A stretch of 64,000 bases of DNA from the NCBI RefSeq assembly GCF_013284245.2, contig NZ_CP085876.1, positions 5,234,001 to 5,298,000 of the forward strand. Reading direction: 5' to 3'. The stretch's first letter is position 1; every line of letters begins with the position of its first letter. The DNA comes from Brevibacillus sp. DP1.3A (GTDB lineage Bacteria > Bacillota > Bacilli > Brevibacillales > Brevibacillaceae). Below, piece after piece: positions 52,681 to 62,025 of this stretch. The position numbers and the translations under genes are program-made. The notes under the pieces were generated by a model that made no database searches, was not told where the DNA came from, and worked only from the letters and a program-made list of their open reading frames with translations.

Positions 52681-54513
52681 TTATTCAACTGTTACACTTT
52701 TGGCCAAATTTCGTGGACGATCTACGTCATTGCCGAGCGCAACAGAAGTGTAATACGAAATGAGCTGGAGGGGGATAACGCCTAGAACCGGTGTAAGCAA
52801 GGCATCCGTCTGCGGAATCAGGCAAACATCATCAACCGAGCGATGCAGCTCTACATGTCCATCTAAGGTAATACCGAGAACTTTTGCTCCACGGGCTTTC
52901 ACTTCTGTAATATTACTGATCATTTTCTCATGCAGCTCATCCTGTGTAGCCAAGGCAATGACTCTCGTTCCCTCTTCGATCAGCGCCAGCGTGCCGTGCT
53001 TTAGCTCCCCTGCCGCATACGCCTCCGAGTGAATATACGAGATTTCCTTCAGCTTGAGCGAGCCTTCCATAGATACTGCATGATCAAGTCCTCGTCCGAT
53101 GAAAAACAGATGCTGCTCGTCCTTGATCGATTCAGCGAAATGACGAATCTCATCTGCATGCTCGAGTATATGCTCGACTTGATCCGGGAGACCGGTCAGT
53201 TGGTCAAGCAGTGAGGCACGGGTGTCAGCGTCCAGTGTTCCCTTCGCTTGCGCCAAATAGATGCCGAGCAAGTAAAACGCAATCAGTTGCGAGGTATATG
53301 CCTTCGTCGAAGCAACCGCGATTTCCGGACCTGCATTTGTCGTAATCACGTCATCGGCATCACGGGCAATCGAGCTACCGACTACATTCGTAATAGCGAG
53401 TACTGCTGAACCGTTTCGTTTGGCTTCACGCATGGCTGCCAATGTATCTGCTGTTTCCCCTGATTGACTGACGGCAATCGTAAGCGTATTGGGTTGAAAG
53501 AGTGGGCGACGGTAACGAAACTCCGACGCTACATCTACTTCTACCGGAATCTGTGCCAGTCGTTCGATCACATGCTTGCCGATCAAGCCTGCATGATAAG
53601 CGGTACCGCATGCGACAATGTAGATTTTCTCCACACGCTTGGCACTCGATTCTGATAACTGAAGATTAGGAAAAATAACCTTTTGCTGTGTAGCATCGAT
53701 TCGTCCTGTCATTGTATTGCGCAGGGCACGCGGCTGCTCGTAAATTTCCTTTTGCATATAGTGAGCAAAGCCGTCTTTTTCCGCTTGCTCCTTGTCCCAC
53801 TCAATTCGCACCAGCTCTCGCTCGATTGGCTCCGTCGTATCCAGACGCATGACGTGAACTGAATCTTTGGTCAGAATCGCCAGGTCTCCGTCTTCGAGAA
53901 CGTACACATCGCGCGTATGCTCCAGGATCGCCGGGATATCAGAACCGATGAAATTCTCATTCTCCCCTACCCCGATAATCAACGGGCTCGCCATACGAAC
54001 TGCAATCAGCTTGTCAGGCTCATGCTCCGTCATCACACCGAGAGCAAATGCTCCGCGGATTTTGCCAGCGACCTTCTGCACTGCCGCAACCAGGTTGTTG
54101 TCGTATTCCTGCGCCAAAAGGTGCACGATGACCTCCGTGTCCGTCTCCGAAGTAAACGTCACGCCTTGTTCCATCAACTCCTGCTTGAGATCCAGGTAGT
54201 TTTCGATAATGCCGTTATGCACGATCGAAAACTTGCCGGATTGATCAAAATGAGGATGAGAGTTTTCGTCAGACGGTCGTCCGTGTGTCGCCCAGCGCGT
54301 ATGACCAATGCCAATGGAGCCCTGCAAGCCTGACTTTTGGGTTTGGCTCTCCAGTACGTCAATTCTGCCTTTTGCCTTGCGAATGCCGATGGTTGCTCCA
54401 TCACAAATCGCAATGCCAGCTGAATCGTACCCTCTGTATTCCAGCTTTCGCAGCCCATTGATTAGAATCGGCTGCGCTTCCCTGTTCCCGATATATCCCA
54501 TAATTCCGCACAT
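52681..54513 (-). CDS. glmS: Glucosamine-6-phosphate synthase, isomerizing (operon-embedded)
   Basis: Makes glucosamine-6-phosphate from fructose-6-phosphate and glutamine. It has 610 residues. The N-terminal Ntn glutaminase starts MCGIMGYIG with nucleophile Cys2 and has HTRWATHG and SHPHFDQ. Two SIS domains follow (about 290-425 and 460-595) with CGTAYHAG, SQSGETADT and FFIGRGLDHAVSMEGSLKLKE. The C-terminus is PRNLAKSVTVE, the family end. The gap to the upstream gene is only 44 bp, too short for the glmS ribozyme of most Firmicutes, so this copy escapes that feedback. It probably feeds amino-sugar polymer synthesis as a second glmS. Confidence 0.95.
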   Translation of the reverse strand: MCGIMGYIGNREAQPILINGLRKLEYRGYDSAGIAICDGATIGIRKAKGRIDVLESQTQKSGLQGSIGIGHTRWATHGRPSDENSHPHFDQSGKFSIVHNGIIENYLDLKQELMEQGVTFTSETDTEVIVHLLAQEYDNNLVAAVQKVAGKIRGAFALGVMTEHEPDKLIAVRMASPLIIGVGENENFIGSDIPAILEHTRDVYVLEDGDLAILTKDSVHVMRLDTTEPIERELVRIEWDKEQAEKDGFAHYMQKEIYEQPRALRNTMTGRIDATQQKVIFPNLQLSESSAKRVEKIYIVACGTAYHAGLIGKHVIERLAQIPVEVDVASEFRYRRPLFQPNTLTIAVSQSGETADTLAAMREAKRNGSAVLAITNVVGSSIARDADDVITTNAGPEIAVASTKAYTSQLIAFYLLGIYLAQAKGTLDADTRASLLDQLTGLPDQVEHILEHADEIRHFAESIKDEQHLFFIGRGLDHAVSMEGSLKLKEISYIHSEAYAAGELKHGTLALIEEGTRVIALATQDELHEKMISNITEVKARGAKVLGITLDGHVELHRSVDDVCLIPQTDALLTPVLGVIPLQLISYYTSVALGNDVDRPRNLAKSVTVE

Positions 54514-54557
54514 GTCTTCGGTTCCTCCCTTGTTGCGTATAATGTTCGGACTTTGTA

Positions 54558-55919
54558 TTATGCGAGCAAGCTGACGACTTCCTTCTCCTGCTTGATAGCG
54601 ACTGAGGTTCCGATGCGATACACATTCGAATTCGTGATGCCCTCAAACGCATTGCGTGTATCGATAATGGCCACTCCCAAATCCGCCAGTTCCTGATAGG
54701 CAAAGCTTTGGTGATTCGTAATAAGCACCATGCAATCGTAAGTCTTGAACGCCTCGTAGTCATTGGCGATGGAGTGGATGATCTCACCTTTTTTATTCAC
54801 AAAGCTCTGCGCATACGGGTCGAAATAGTCGACAGTTGCTCCGCTATTGGTGAACAGCTCGTAAATCTCCAGCCCAGGTGATTCCCGCAGGTCATCAACT
54901 TCCGGCTTGTAGGCCATACCAAGAATTAAGATGCGTGAGCTGTTGATCGCTTTGGCGTAAATGTTGAGCACTTGTGCTGTCTTATTGCGCACATAGTCCG
55001 GCATGTTGTCGTTAATCGATTGGGCGATCTCAATAAATTGGCTGTGAAAACGAAAGCCCTTGGCCTTCCACGACAAATACATCGGATCGAGCGGTATGCA
55101 ATGCCCACCGATTCCGGGTCCCGGGTAAAACGGCATGAACCCGAAAGGCTTGGTCGATGCGGCCTTGATTACTTCCCAAACATTGATGCCCATTCTGTCG
55201 CACATCATTGCCATCTCATTCATGAAGGCAATATTGACGCTACGGAAGGTATTTTCCAAAAGCTTGGACATCTCCGCCACCTTTGGCGAAGAGACCGGCA
55301 CGACAGTTTTAACCAGGCTGCCGTACAAGAGCGTGCCTAACTCCATGCAACGTTCTGTCGTCCCGCCGATCACCTTTGGCGTATTGTACGTACTGTATTT
55401 GCGATTGCCCGGGTCGACCCTCTCCGGCGAGTAGCAGAGGAAGAAGTCGATGCCAGCCCGATAGCCCAGCTTTTCAAATTCACGCTGGATTAGTTCTTCC
55501 GTCGTTCCCGGATAAGTTGTGCTCTCTAGCGTAATGAGCATTCCTCTTTTCATGAATCTCTTGATTTGCTCGACAACGTTTGTAATGTAAGAGGTGTCCG
55601 GGTCCTGATTGGGACTGAGTGGCGTCGGAACGCAAATGCTGATCGCATCCAACTCCTCGATGACGCTATAATCAGTCGTCGGAAAAAAGCGATTGGTCGC
55701 GAGGCATTCCTGCAAGGTTTCATTAGAAATATCCTGGACGTAAGACTCTCCTCTTTTCAGGCTCTCGATTTTTCCGCCATGCAGATCGATTCCGATTACG
55801 GTATAACCACTCTTGATCGTCTCTATCGCCAGCGGCAGCCCTACATACCCAAGCCCAATGACACCTACTCTCGCTGTCTTCATTTGAATCTTTTGTTGCA
55901 GTTCCTCGTATCTCGCCAT
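54558..55919 (-). CDS. UDP-sugar 6-dehydrogenase (UDP-GlcNAc/UDP-Glc type)
   Basis: Oxidises the C6 alcohol of a UDP-sugar to the uronic acid, using two NAD. It has 453 residues. GVIGLGYVGLPLA (19-31) binds NAD, and the central domain has LESTTYPGTTEE and SPERVDPGN. The catalytic Cys274 lies in PGPGIGGHCIPLDP. The C-terminal NAD/UDP domain has ILGMAYKPEVDDLRESP. The SPERVDPGN and GGHCIPLDP motifs resemble UDP-GlcNAc 6-dehydrogenases (WbpA/WecC-like) more than UDP-glucose enzymes. With glmS and a GlmU-like gene alongside, UDP-GlcNAcA is the likely product, but this is inference. Confidence 0.88.
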   Translation of the reverse strand: MARYEELQQKIQMKTARVGVIGLGYVGLPLAIETIKSGYTVIGIDLHGGKIESLKRGESYVQDISNETLQECLATNRFFPTTDYSVIEELDAISICVPTPLSPNQDPDTSYITNVVEQIKRFMKRGMLITLESTTYPGTTEELIQREFEKLGYRAGIDFFLCYSPERVDPGNRKYSTYNTPKVIGGTTERCMELGTLLYGSLVKTVVPVSSPKVAEMSKLLENTFRSVNIAFMNEMAMMCDRMGINVWEVIKAASTKPFGFMPFYPGPGIGGHCIPLDPMYLSWKAKGFRFHSQFIEIAQSINDNMPDYVRNKTAQVLNIYAKAINSSRILILGMAYKPEVDDLRESPGLEIYELFTNSGATVDYFDPYAQSFVNKKGEIIHSIANDYEAFKTYDCMVLITNHQSFAYQELADLGVAIIDTRNAFEGITNSNVYRIGTSVAIKQEKEVVSLLA

Positions 55920-55949
55920 CCTCGTTTCTCTCCCTTTCTCTTTCTAGAA

Positions 55950-56741
55950 TTATGAAATCAGCCTTTTCACCCTGGCTTCTAGCTCTACCGGGGAGAATGG
56001 CTTGGTAATGTAGTCAGATGCTCCCATCGCAAACGATTTTTGCACATCTTCTTCCAGACGTTTGTCTGTGAGCACCATGATCTTGCTCATGGAAGCGCTG
56101 ATATGCTTGATTTTTTCCATCAGCTGGTATCCATTGAGGATAGGGAGATTCAGGTCGGTAATCACAAGATCAGGGGCGACCTCCTGATATTTTTCCATGC
56201 CATCCATCCCGTCATTGGCTACCGTAACGAGATACCCTTTGCGCTGAAAGTAGATGCTCAAAAACTCGTTGACAGTCTCATCATGGTTAACCAGCAAAAT
56301 ACTTGCCGGCTCCTCTTTTTGAGCGGGATTCTGCTCGTAAATCTTGATCTCCCCATGAGCGCCCGGCTCTCTCATCTCTTGGATCATCCGCATCAGCATT
56401 TGACCGGACGAGCGCGAGCTTTCGGGAAAACTCGCAATCAAGAGGCTGCCTGCTACCAGTTTGTGCTCTTGCAAATAGTCTTTGACACGCAAAGCATAGA
56501 AATGGGTGCTCGAAAGCTTCTGTCCTTCAAGCAGTATTCCGAAGAGCTGCTTGTTTTTGTCATACGCGTAGTGCAAAACAATCTCGGAGCCGTCACCTGA
56601 ACGAGTGCCCAGGTCTTGCTTGATCAGCTCCATTGACTCTTTCGTGAGGGTTTTGCAAGCCGCCAGAATAACCCCACACGCCAATTGTTTCTCTTCCATC
56701 TTGCTCAGATGCTCGTAAAAAACAGGTACGAGATTACTCAT
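55950..56741 (-). CDS. Response regulator with degenerate N-terminal domain
   Basis: A 263-residue protein. The C-terminal receiver domain (about 146-263) has phospho-Asp196 in LVITDLNLPILNG, Thr225 in MVLTDKR and Lys247 in YITKPFSP. The N-terminal acidic cluster is HDE rather than DDE, so Mg binding may be weaker. Residues 1-130 form a separate domain that I do not recognise; its pattern loosely recalls a GGDEF domain without the signature. No output DNA-binding domain is seen, so it probably acts through protein contacts. The ATGA overlap with the upstream glycosyltransferase gene points to control of that enzyme. Confidence 0.75.
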   Translation of the reverse strand: MSNLVPVFYEHLSKMEEKQLACGVILAACKTLTKESMELIKQDLGTRSGDGSEIVLHYAYDKNKQLFGILLEGQKLSSTHFYALRVKDYLQEHKLVAGSLLIASFPESSRSSGQMLMRMIQEMREPGAHGEIKIYEQNPAQKEEPASILLVNHDETVNEFLSIYFQRKGYLVTVANDGMDGMEKYQEVAPDLVITDLNLPILNGYQLMEKIKHISASMSKIMVLTDKRLEEDVQKSFAMGASDYITKPFSPVELEARVKRLIS

Positions 56742-58180
56742 GATCTAGCCTCCAAACTTGAAATGTTTTCGCTGCCCTTCGTCTGCCAGCTCGTCCGCGT
56801 CATCGTTCCCCACGAGTTGTTGTTGCGCAAATATTCAATATGACCGAGGAATCTCCAGATGACACCGATTTGCCGATAGCCGAAGAACATCAGTATCGTA
56901 TAGAAAAGCATTTTGACGATGTCTCGAAAACGCGGATACCGTCGAAATGCGATTTCCTCCAGAAATAAGGAGCCAATGCCAAGCAGCATGCCATACAGCA
57001 CATTGAGCAAGCCGTAGATTAAGAGGACGTAGCCGTTGGTCATATCCAGCAAGGTATAACCGATGAGGGCCAATAGACCCGTGATGCGAAAGTACGGATT
57101 TAAGGTTTCAAACAAGATATTGAACGGTAGCGTGAGCATCCCGAACAGCTTGTACTTGGGGCGAAACGCCATGTGTCTGCCGTACTCAATCATGTTTTTC
57201 AGATTGCCGCGTCCCCATCTGCGCCGTTGACTGCCCAAGATTTTGAGCGTATCCGGCGCTTGTGTCCAGCAGACTGCATCGGGGCAAAATGCCACTCGGT
57301 ACGGTAGCTTGTTTTCCAGCATGTACTTGTGCAGCTTGATGATGATGTTCATGTCTTCACCCGGATACCCCTCGCGATAACCGCCTACCTTGATGATGTA
57401 ATCCTTGCGAAAAACACCGAACGCGCCTGAGACGATAATCAATCCGTTGATCGCGCTCCAGCCGATGCGTCCCCCGAGAAACGCCTTGAGGTATTCGACG
57501 GACTGCATCATCGGCAAAAACTTGTCTGGCAAACGAATGTCCTTCACGACACCGTCTTCGATCTTGCAGCCGTTGGCAATGCGGATATCTCCGCCGATGG
57601 CAACTGTTTCATCCGGGTTTTCCATATACACCTTCGCAATGCGAATCAGCGCGTCTTTTTCCAGCAAGGAATCTGCATCAATGGAAGCGATCAACGGATA
57701 GTGGGAGAGATTGATCCCCGCATTGAGCGAGTCAGCTTTTCCTCCGTTCTCTTTGTCGATCAAATACAGATTCGGAAAAGCCGGATTGTGGTAGATTCCC
57801 CTGATCTTCGACGTATGAAGAAGCGGCTGCACCGGCATGTGCTCGGAGTAAACTAGCGAAAACTCGTTAATCATTACCTGCAAGGTATCATCCTTCGATC
57901 CATCGTTGACCACGAGCACCTCGTAGCGTGGATAGTTCAAGGATAAGAGCGACCTTACATTTTCAATAATCGTCAGCTCCTCGTTGTATGCTGGCACGAG
58001 AATCGAAATCGGCGGAACGTGCTCAGAGCCTGAAAGTGTCTGGAATCTCGAATAGATGGAGCTTTTTAAGATTCCCATGATGCTATTGAACGAGAACAGC
58101 ATGATGATGAAGTACAAAGAGTTGATCACGATGACGTAATAGACTGCAAATACTCCGTAGTAAAGTAGAAAATCTCTCAT
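56738..58180 (-). CDS. Processive family 2 glycosyltransferase (BcsA/IcaA/HasA-like)
   Basis: Polymer-forming membrane glycosyltransferase of 480 residues. There is one N-terminal TM (residues 5-32), a cytoplasmic GT-A domain (55-325) and about four C-terminal TM helices. Catalytic motifs are complete: VND (Asp93), DAD (168-170), GED (274-276) and QRRRW (318-322), as in cellulose, poly-GlcNAc and hyaluronan synthases. There is no PilZ domain. The sugar cannot be read from sequence; neighbouring glmS, GlmU-like and UDP-sugar dehydrogenase genes suggest GlcNAc and/or a uronic amino sugar. It is the central enzyme of the operon. Confidence 0.88.
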   Translation of the reverse strand: MRDFLLYYGVFAVYYVIVINSLYFIIMLFSFNSIMGILKSSIYSRFQTLSGSEHVPPISILVPAYNEELTIIENVRSLLSLNYPRYEVLVVNDGSKDDTLQVMINEFSLVYSEHMPVQPLLHTSKIRGIYHNPAFPNLYLIDKENGGKADSLNAGINLSHYPLIASIDADSLLEKDALIRIAKVYMENPDETVAIGGDIRIANGCKIEDGVVKDIRLPDKFLPMMQSVEYLKAFLGGRIGWSAINGLIIVSGAFGVFRKDYIIKVGGYREGYPGEDMNIIIKLHKYMLENKLPYRVAFCPDAVCWTQAPDTLKILGSQRRRWGRGNLKNMIEYGRHMAFRPKYKLFGMLTLPFNILFETLNPYFRITGLLALIGYTLLDMTNGYVLLIYGLLNVLYGMLLGIGSLFLEEIAFRRYPRFRDIVKMLFYTILMFFGYRQIGVIWRFLGHIEYLRNNNSWGTMTRTSWQTKGSENISSLEARS

Positions 58181-58197
58181 GGCAGCCTCCTTTCGCT

Positions 58198-59382
58198 CTA
58201 TCTTTCCAGTGCCTGAACCGTGGAGATCGTTTTGCGATACGACTTGCGGTACATATGCAGCTTTTCGTTGTATTGCACGAGCTTCTCGGTCGCTGTTGCA
58301 CCCTGTAGAACCAGCTTCTCTTTTTCCAACTCCTCCTGGATCACTTGATGAGCCATCTCGCTCTTATGACCGTTTCTCTCTTCCTGCAAAATCTCACACA
58401 GGGCAGCAAAGCCTTCGACCTCTAGCTGCGCCAGGCTACGTGCACTGTGATGACGAACCCACCAGTTCACATCGCCCACCGCCTTTTTCAGCGAGGGGAT
58501 GTACGAATGCAATTTCAGTGAGCCAATTGCCTTCGCTGTCATTGCCCGAATTTCCCAATCTTTGTGATTCATAAAAGCAGTGACTGTCTGCTCATTCATA
58601 TAGCGGATATCCCGACACATGAGCTTGACTGCCTTAATTCGGACTTCCTTGTCAGGCGATTGAATGAGCTGGTATAGCGCAGGCTCAATGCCGGGCTGTG
58701 CATGCACGGCGTAGCCAATCAGTCCGATTTGGACCAGTTCAGCATCGGATTCTTGTAAAAACTGTGCAAAAAGCGGTGCCGTATCCACCTGCGTATCACT
58801 GATGATGTCCACGATGAGCTGGTGGACATTTTTCTTCGCTCCAACAACGTGGGTCACCATTTCCCGCAAATCTTCTGTATTGCGTGCACATTTGGCGACG
58901 GAACGAGCAATGATAAAAACACTAATGTCATTTGTGTTTTTTTGCAGGAGGGTTAAGAGAGCAGGTACGGCGAGCTTGGAGCGCATGATCCCCAAATTGT
59001 AAGCGGCATCCACTCTCGTCCATTTCCACCAGCCATTTAGTCTTTGCATGTCCAGCTCTACGAGTCCCATATCCTCGCAGAGCCAGATCAGCTTGTCCCG
59101 ATGAATGCCAGTAACCCGCTCCATCAGCTCAAACAGCTTTTTCTGAATGATTTGCTTTTCTTTTGGTGTCACAGCGCCATAAGGCACTTGCAAACGCTCC
59201 TCTTCTTCCCCGTGTGCTTGGAGGTAAACGAAGTAGTCGCGATATTTTTCCAAACAACGCATGGTCTGTTTCTCCACCGAAATGTTGCGCAGCTTCAGTG
59301 CGAACAAGACAAGCAAGCCTAGTACTGTCAATCCACATAGCGCGTACAGAAAAACAATTGCCGTCGCCAATGGTGTTTGCAC
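58198..59382 (-). CDS. Membrane-anchored HEAT-repeat protein
   Basis: A 394-residue protein. After an N-terminal TM helix (PLATAIVFLYALCGLTVLGLLVLFALKL) and a charged linker come several HEAT/PBS-lyase-type helical repeats (about 120-345), for example RVDAAYNLGIMRSKLAVPALL, EVRIKAVKLMCRDIRY and WWVRHHSARSLAQLEVEGFAALCEIL. Such repeats are protein-interaction scaffolds. The GTG at 59382 is preferred because AGGAGAG lies 8 bp before it; a TTG at 59403 directly after the upstream stop is possible. It lies between the glycosidase-like gene and the glycosyltransferase and may assemble the synthase complex at the membrane. Confidence 0.75.
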   Translation of the reverse strand: MQTPLATAIVFLYALCGLTVLGLLVLFALKLRNISVEKQTMRCLEKYRDYFVYLQAHGEEEERLQVPYGAVTPKEKQIIQKKLFELMERVTGIHRDKLIWLCEDMGLVELDMQRLNGWWKWTRVDAAYNLGIMRSKLAVPALLTLLQKNTNDISVFIIARSVAKCARNTEDLREMVTHVVGAKKNVHQLIVDIISDTQVDTAPLFAQFLQESDAELVQIGLIGYAVHAQPGIEPALYQLIQSPDKEVRIKAVKLMCRDIRYMNEQTVTAFMNHKDWEIRAMTAKAIGSLKLHSYIPSLKKAVGDVNWWVRHHSARSLAQLEVEGFAALCEILQEERNGHKSEMAHQVIQEELEKEKLVLQGATATEKLVQYNEKLHMYRKSYRKTISTVQALER

Positions 59383-59403
59383 GTTTGCCACTCTCCTATC
59401 CAA

Positions 59404-61626
59404 TCAAGGCTGAGTCCCGATCTTCACCGGAGCCTCAATCTCATGGAATGCTTTTTTTAGTATGGAATAGCTCTGTTTTTTGCGTTCGTGATAGCCTACC
59501 TGCTCCCATCCTTGCCATGTATACATCGGGAGCTTCGTCACTGCGTAAGCGTTTTGCCCGATGATTTGTTTCGTCGCTGTATCCACCAGGAGCGGCAGGA
59601 TGCGTATGCCTTTCGTCTTCTTCGTCGTGAAGCTTTTGCCATCATCTTCATAGCTCATGACGGACAAGGAGCTCGGGTCTGTAAATCCAAGCAGCATCCA
59701 CGGTACTCTCAGCTCTACCACTTTGCCCTTTGCTTGCCAGGCGGTTCGTGAGTCGTACTGCGGGTCTTGGGAATCTGTCGTTCCCCGGATTAGCTTGCCG
59801 ACCTCGACTTCCTCCAACGGATAGTACTTCTTGCTATCTGGCGGCTCCATCTCCAAGCTAACGGCCAGCTTCCACGGCTTGAATATCCCGGAATTGTCTT
59901 TTTTCTCCGCTTCCTTGACCGCAAGCATGCCGTAGCGTTTTCCGTATAAGCGAGCATGAAAGTCGTAATTGGCAGCGATTTGAATCTGGCTCTCGTCTGC
60001 TTTTCCCAACGCGATCAGCGTTTCTAGACCCTCATCCAGCGTCAGGCCTGGCAGCTGAGCAGCATGCTTGTTCCCGCCAGGAAGCGTATCAACGCCCACA
60101 TAAAGCTGTTGTTTTGCCGGGTCAAACTCTTCCTTCAACTGAGCAAGGAAATAGACGTACCCTTCATCATGTGTCATCCAGATTTCGTCGACGCCTGGGA
60201 CTTGAACATCGAGGCGTTGCTTCTCTTCCGGCACGAGCTGATCCCAATCTGTGCGATTCCCATCGATGGTCAGCATGCCTTCTTTGTTCGGGTACATGCC
60301 GAGGACTCCAAACAGAGACTCATTGGTCAACACGTTGATCCACAGGGAGCGCCGATCTTCCGGCAACTCAAAGCGCATCGTATTCCACGTTTTTTTGAAC
60401 CACTCGTCCTGCCAGACGAATACGATTGCTCCTGCATAACCTTCCTGATGGATTTCTTGCAAAAGCTCGACATCGATCTCTCCCTGCTGCTTTTCTGAAT
60501 GACCACCCTGATTGCGCCCCAAATTGCCTAGATGGGCGACTCCCACCGATGCCGGGACCCCGAATTCCGTCACCATGATCGGCATGTTTTTGTGATACTG
60601 CTTCAGTTGTCGCAAATACGCTTTGTACGTATCCATTTGCCCTGCATCGTTCTTCAGCTGTTGCAGGGTAGTGTCGTAGCGGAAGAAATCGGGATAATAC
60701 GGGTACACGTGATAGGAAGCGAAGTAGCCTGCCTCCCACTGTGTTGGCTCTATATGGGTAGGATCGACACTGACCAAATCCTCATGATGAATCGGCTCTC
60801 CCGGATGCGATAAGGGGTCTGTAGTCACCCAATTGGTGAAGGTCATCGGATGCTGCCAACCGTATTTGTTCTCCTCCATTGCGACGGTATCCACCATTTC
60901 AGCAATCCATGTCTCAAAAGCGGTTGCATTCGGTGTCGCGTGGAAGTACTTCCCTTGATAGGGAGCAACTTTTTGATGTAGGCGGTTGGTGTTTTTCACC
61001 ATCACGGGGTCCCACTCGGTCCCTGTGTGCCAGCCGATCAAATATTTGCCCGCATTGGCACGGTATGTACCACTTGCCTTTCCCGGTTTTTCCGGCAGGG
61101 TGATGTCCCCGTAAACAGCGCCGACTGCATCCTTGATTTCCTGTCGAAACTCCTCGCGAATCTCTGGCAGATAAGCGTCTTTCTTTTCAATCAACAGCTC
61201 TTCTGGACTCCAAATGCCCTGCATCAAATAGAGAGGGTCTCCTTCTTTTTGCCGATTGTAATCGACCAGAGCTTCATAAAAGACAGGAGAATGGATGGTA
61301 TACACACGAATGACGTTCGCTCCCATCTCGTCGATCATCGCGAACCAGCGCATGTAATCCTCTCTTGTTATGGGAAGCTCACCCGGATAATGACCCGGTA
61401 ATGATGCCCCCAGATTGACACCTTTCGCAAAAAAGGGCTGCCATTTCTCATTCTGATAGACTTCGAACAGCTCGCCATTCGCGCGAAATTTTAATTGAGC
61501 ACCTGTAGTCGTCTCCATGCTTTCGACACGATCTGCTGCCCAAAACCACCAGAAGGCACTTGCCCCCACCACGATCAGCATGGTCAGGCTCATCCAGCGC
61601 CATCTTCTCTTTTTTGTTGGCTCCAT
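59404..61626 (-). CDS. Membrane-anchored glycoside-hydrolase-like protein
   Basis: A 740-residue protein with a short basic cytoplasmic tail, one TM helix (residues 12-30, SLTMLIVVGASAFWWFW) and a large external part. Residues 60-440 look like a clan-A TIM barrel: FFAKGVNLGASLPGHYP, NVIRVYTIHSPVFYEAL, YLIGWHTGTEWDP (possible acid/base Glu) and MPIMVTEFGVPAS (likely nucleophile Glu). The C-terminal 280 residues are beta-rich and may bind carbohydrate. It heads the putative polysaccharide operon; an analogous role would be trimming or releasing the polymer, like the hydrolases in other exopolysaccharide operons. Family assignment is open. GGAGGTTGACGAGGA precedes the ATG. Confidence 0.72.
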   Translation of the reverse strand: MEPTKKRRWRWMSLTMLIVVGASAFWWFWAADRVESMETTTGAQLKFRANGELFEVYQNEKWQPFFAKGVNLGASLPGHYPGELPITREDYMRWFAMIDEMGANVIRVYTIHSPVFYEALVDYNRQKEGDPLYLMQGIWSPEELLIEKKDAYLPEIREEFRQEIKDAVGAVYGDITLPEKPGKASGTYRANAGKYLIGWHTGTEWDPVMVKNTNRLHQKVAPYQGKYFHATPNATAFETWIAEMVDTVAMEENKYGWQHPMTFTNWVTTDPLSHPGEPIHHEDLVSVDPTHIEPTQWEAGYFASYHVYPYYPDFFRYDTTLQQLKNDAGQMDTYKAYLRQLKQYHKNMPIMVTEFGVPASVGVAHLGNLGRNQGGHSEKQQGEIDVELLQEIHQEGYAGAIVFVWQDEWFKKTWNTMRFELPEDRRSLWINVLTNESLFGVLGMYPNKEGMLTIDGNRTDWDQLVPEEKQRLDVQVPGVDEIWMTHDEGYVYFLAQLKEEFDPAKQQLYVGVDTLPGGNKHAAQLPGLTLDEGLETLIALGKADESQIQIAANYDFHARLYGKRYGMLAVKEAEKKDNSGIFKPWKLAVSLEMEPPDSKKYYPLEEVEVGKLIRGTTDSQDPQYDSRTAWQAKGKVVELRVPWMLLGFTDPSSLSVMSYEDDGKSFTTKKTKGIRILPLLVDTATKQIIGQNAYAVTKLPMYTWQGWEQVGYHERKKQSYSILKKAFHEIEAPVKIGTQP

Positions 61627-61963
61627 TCCTCGTCAACCTCCGATATGTTGCCACGTCACAGTCATTGTAAACATAGGGAGCGAATCGTTCCCATAGACAA
61701 AAATCACTATTGTGCATTTTTCAGATTTGTCATGAAATTGTAATGTTGGGACGGATTCGCCTCCATTGACCTACGTTTTTTGTAGAGAAGTCCTGCAACC
61801 GGGACGGTCTTCTGGCCCACACTTTTTCTCAATTAGGTACATTTACTCGTTCCTTTTTTTTCCTTTTCGCTAGTAAAAATGGTAGGTTGCTACTATTTGG
61901 AAGGCGTTGGATTTTTTCGAGATAAGGGATTATTTACAAAAAGAATACAAAGTGTTTCGCACA

Positions 61964-61991
61964 TTGATTCTGAGGAAGGTTTATTTATAAT
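61964..61991 (+). promoter_or_regulatory. Promoter of the flavin disulfide reductase gene
   Basis: TTGATT (61964-61969) and TATAAT (61986-61991) with a 16-bp spacer, 34 bp before the ATG. The rest of the 399-bp divergent gap (61627-62025) holds no gene; a promoter for the minus-strand operon must be there but was not resolved. Confidence 0.6.
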
Positions 61992-62025
61992 AGACATAAA
62001 GAATCTATAAAGGTGGTATATAAAC

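Noticed and set aside
54514..54557. Possible glmS ribozyme
   Set aside because: The 44-bp gap between glmS and the upstream gene is far too short for the ribozyme core.
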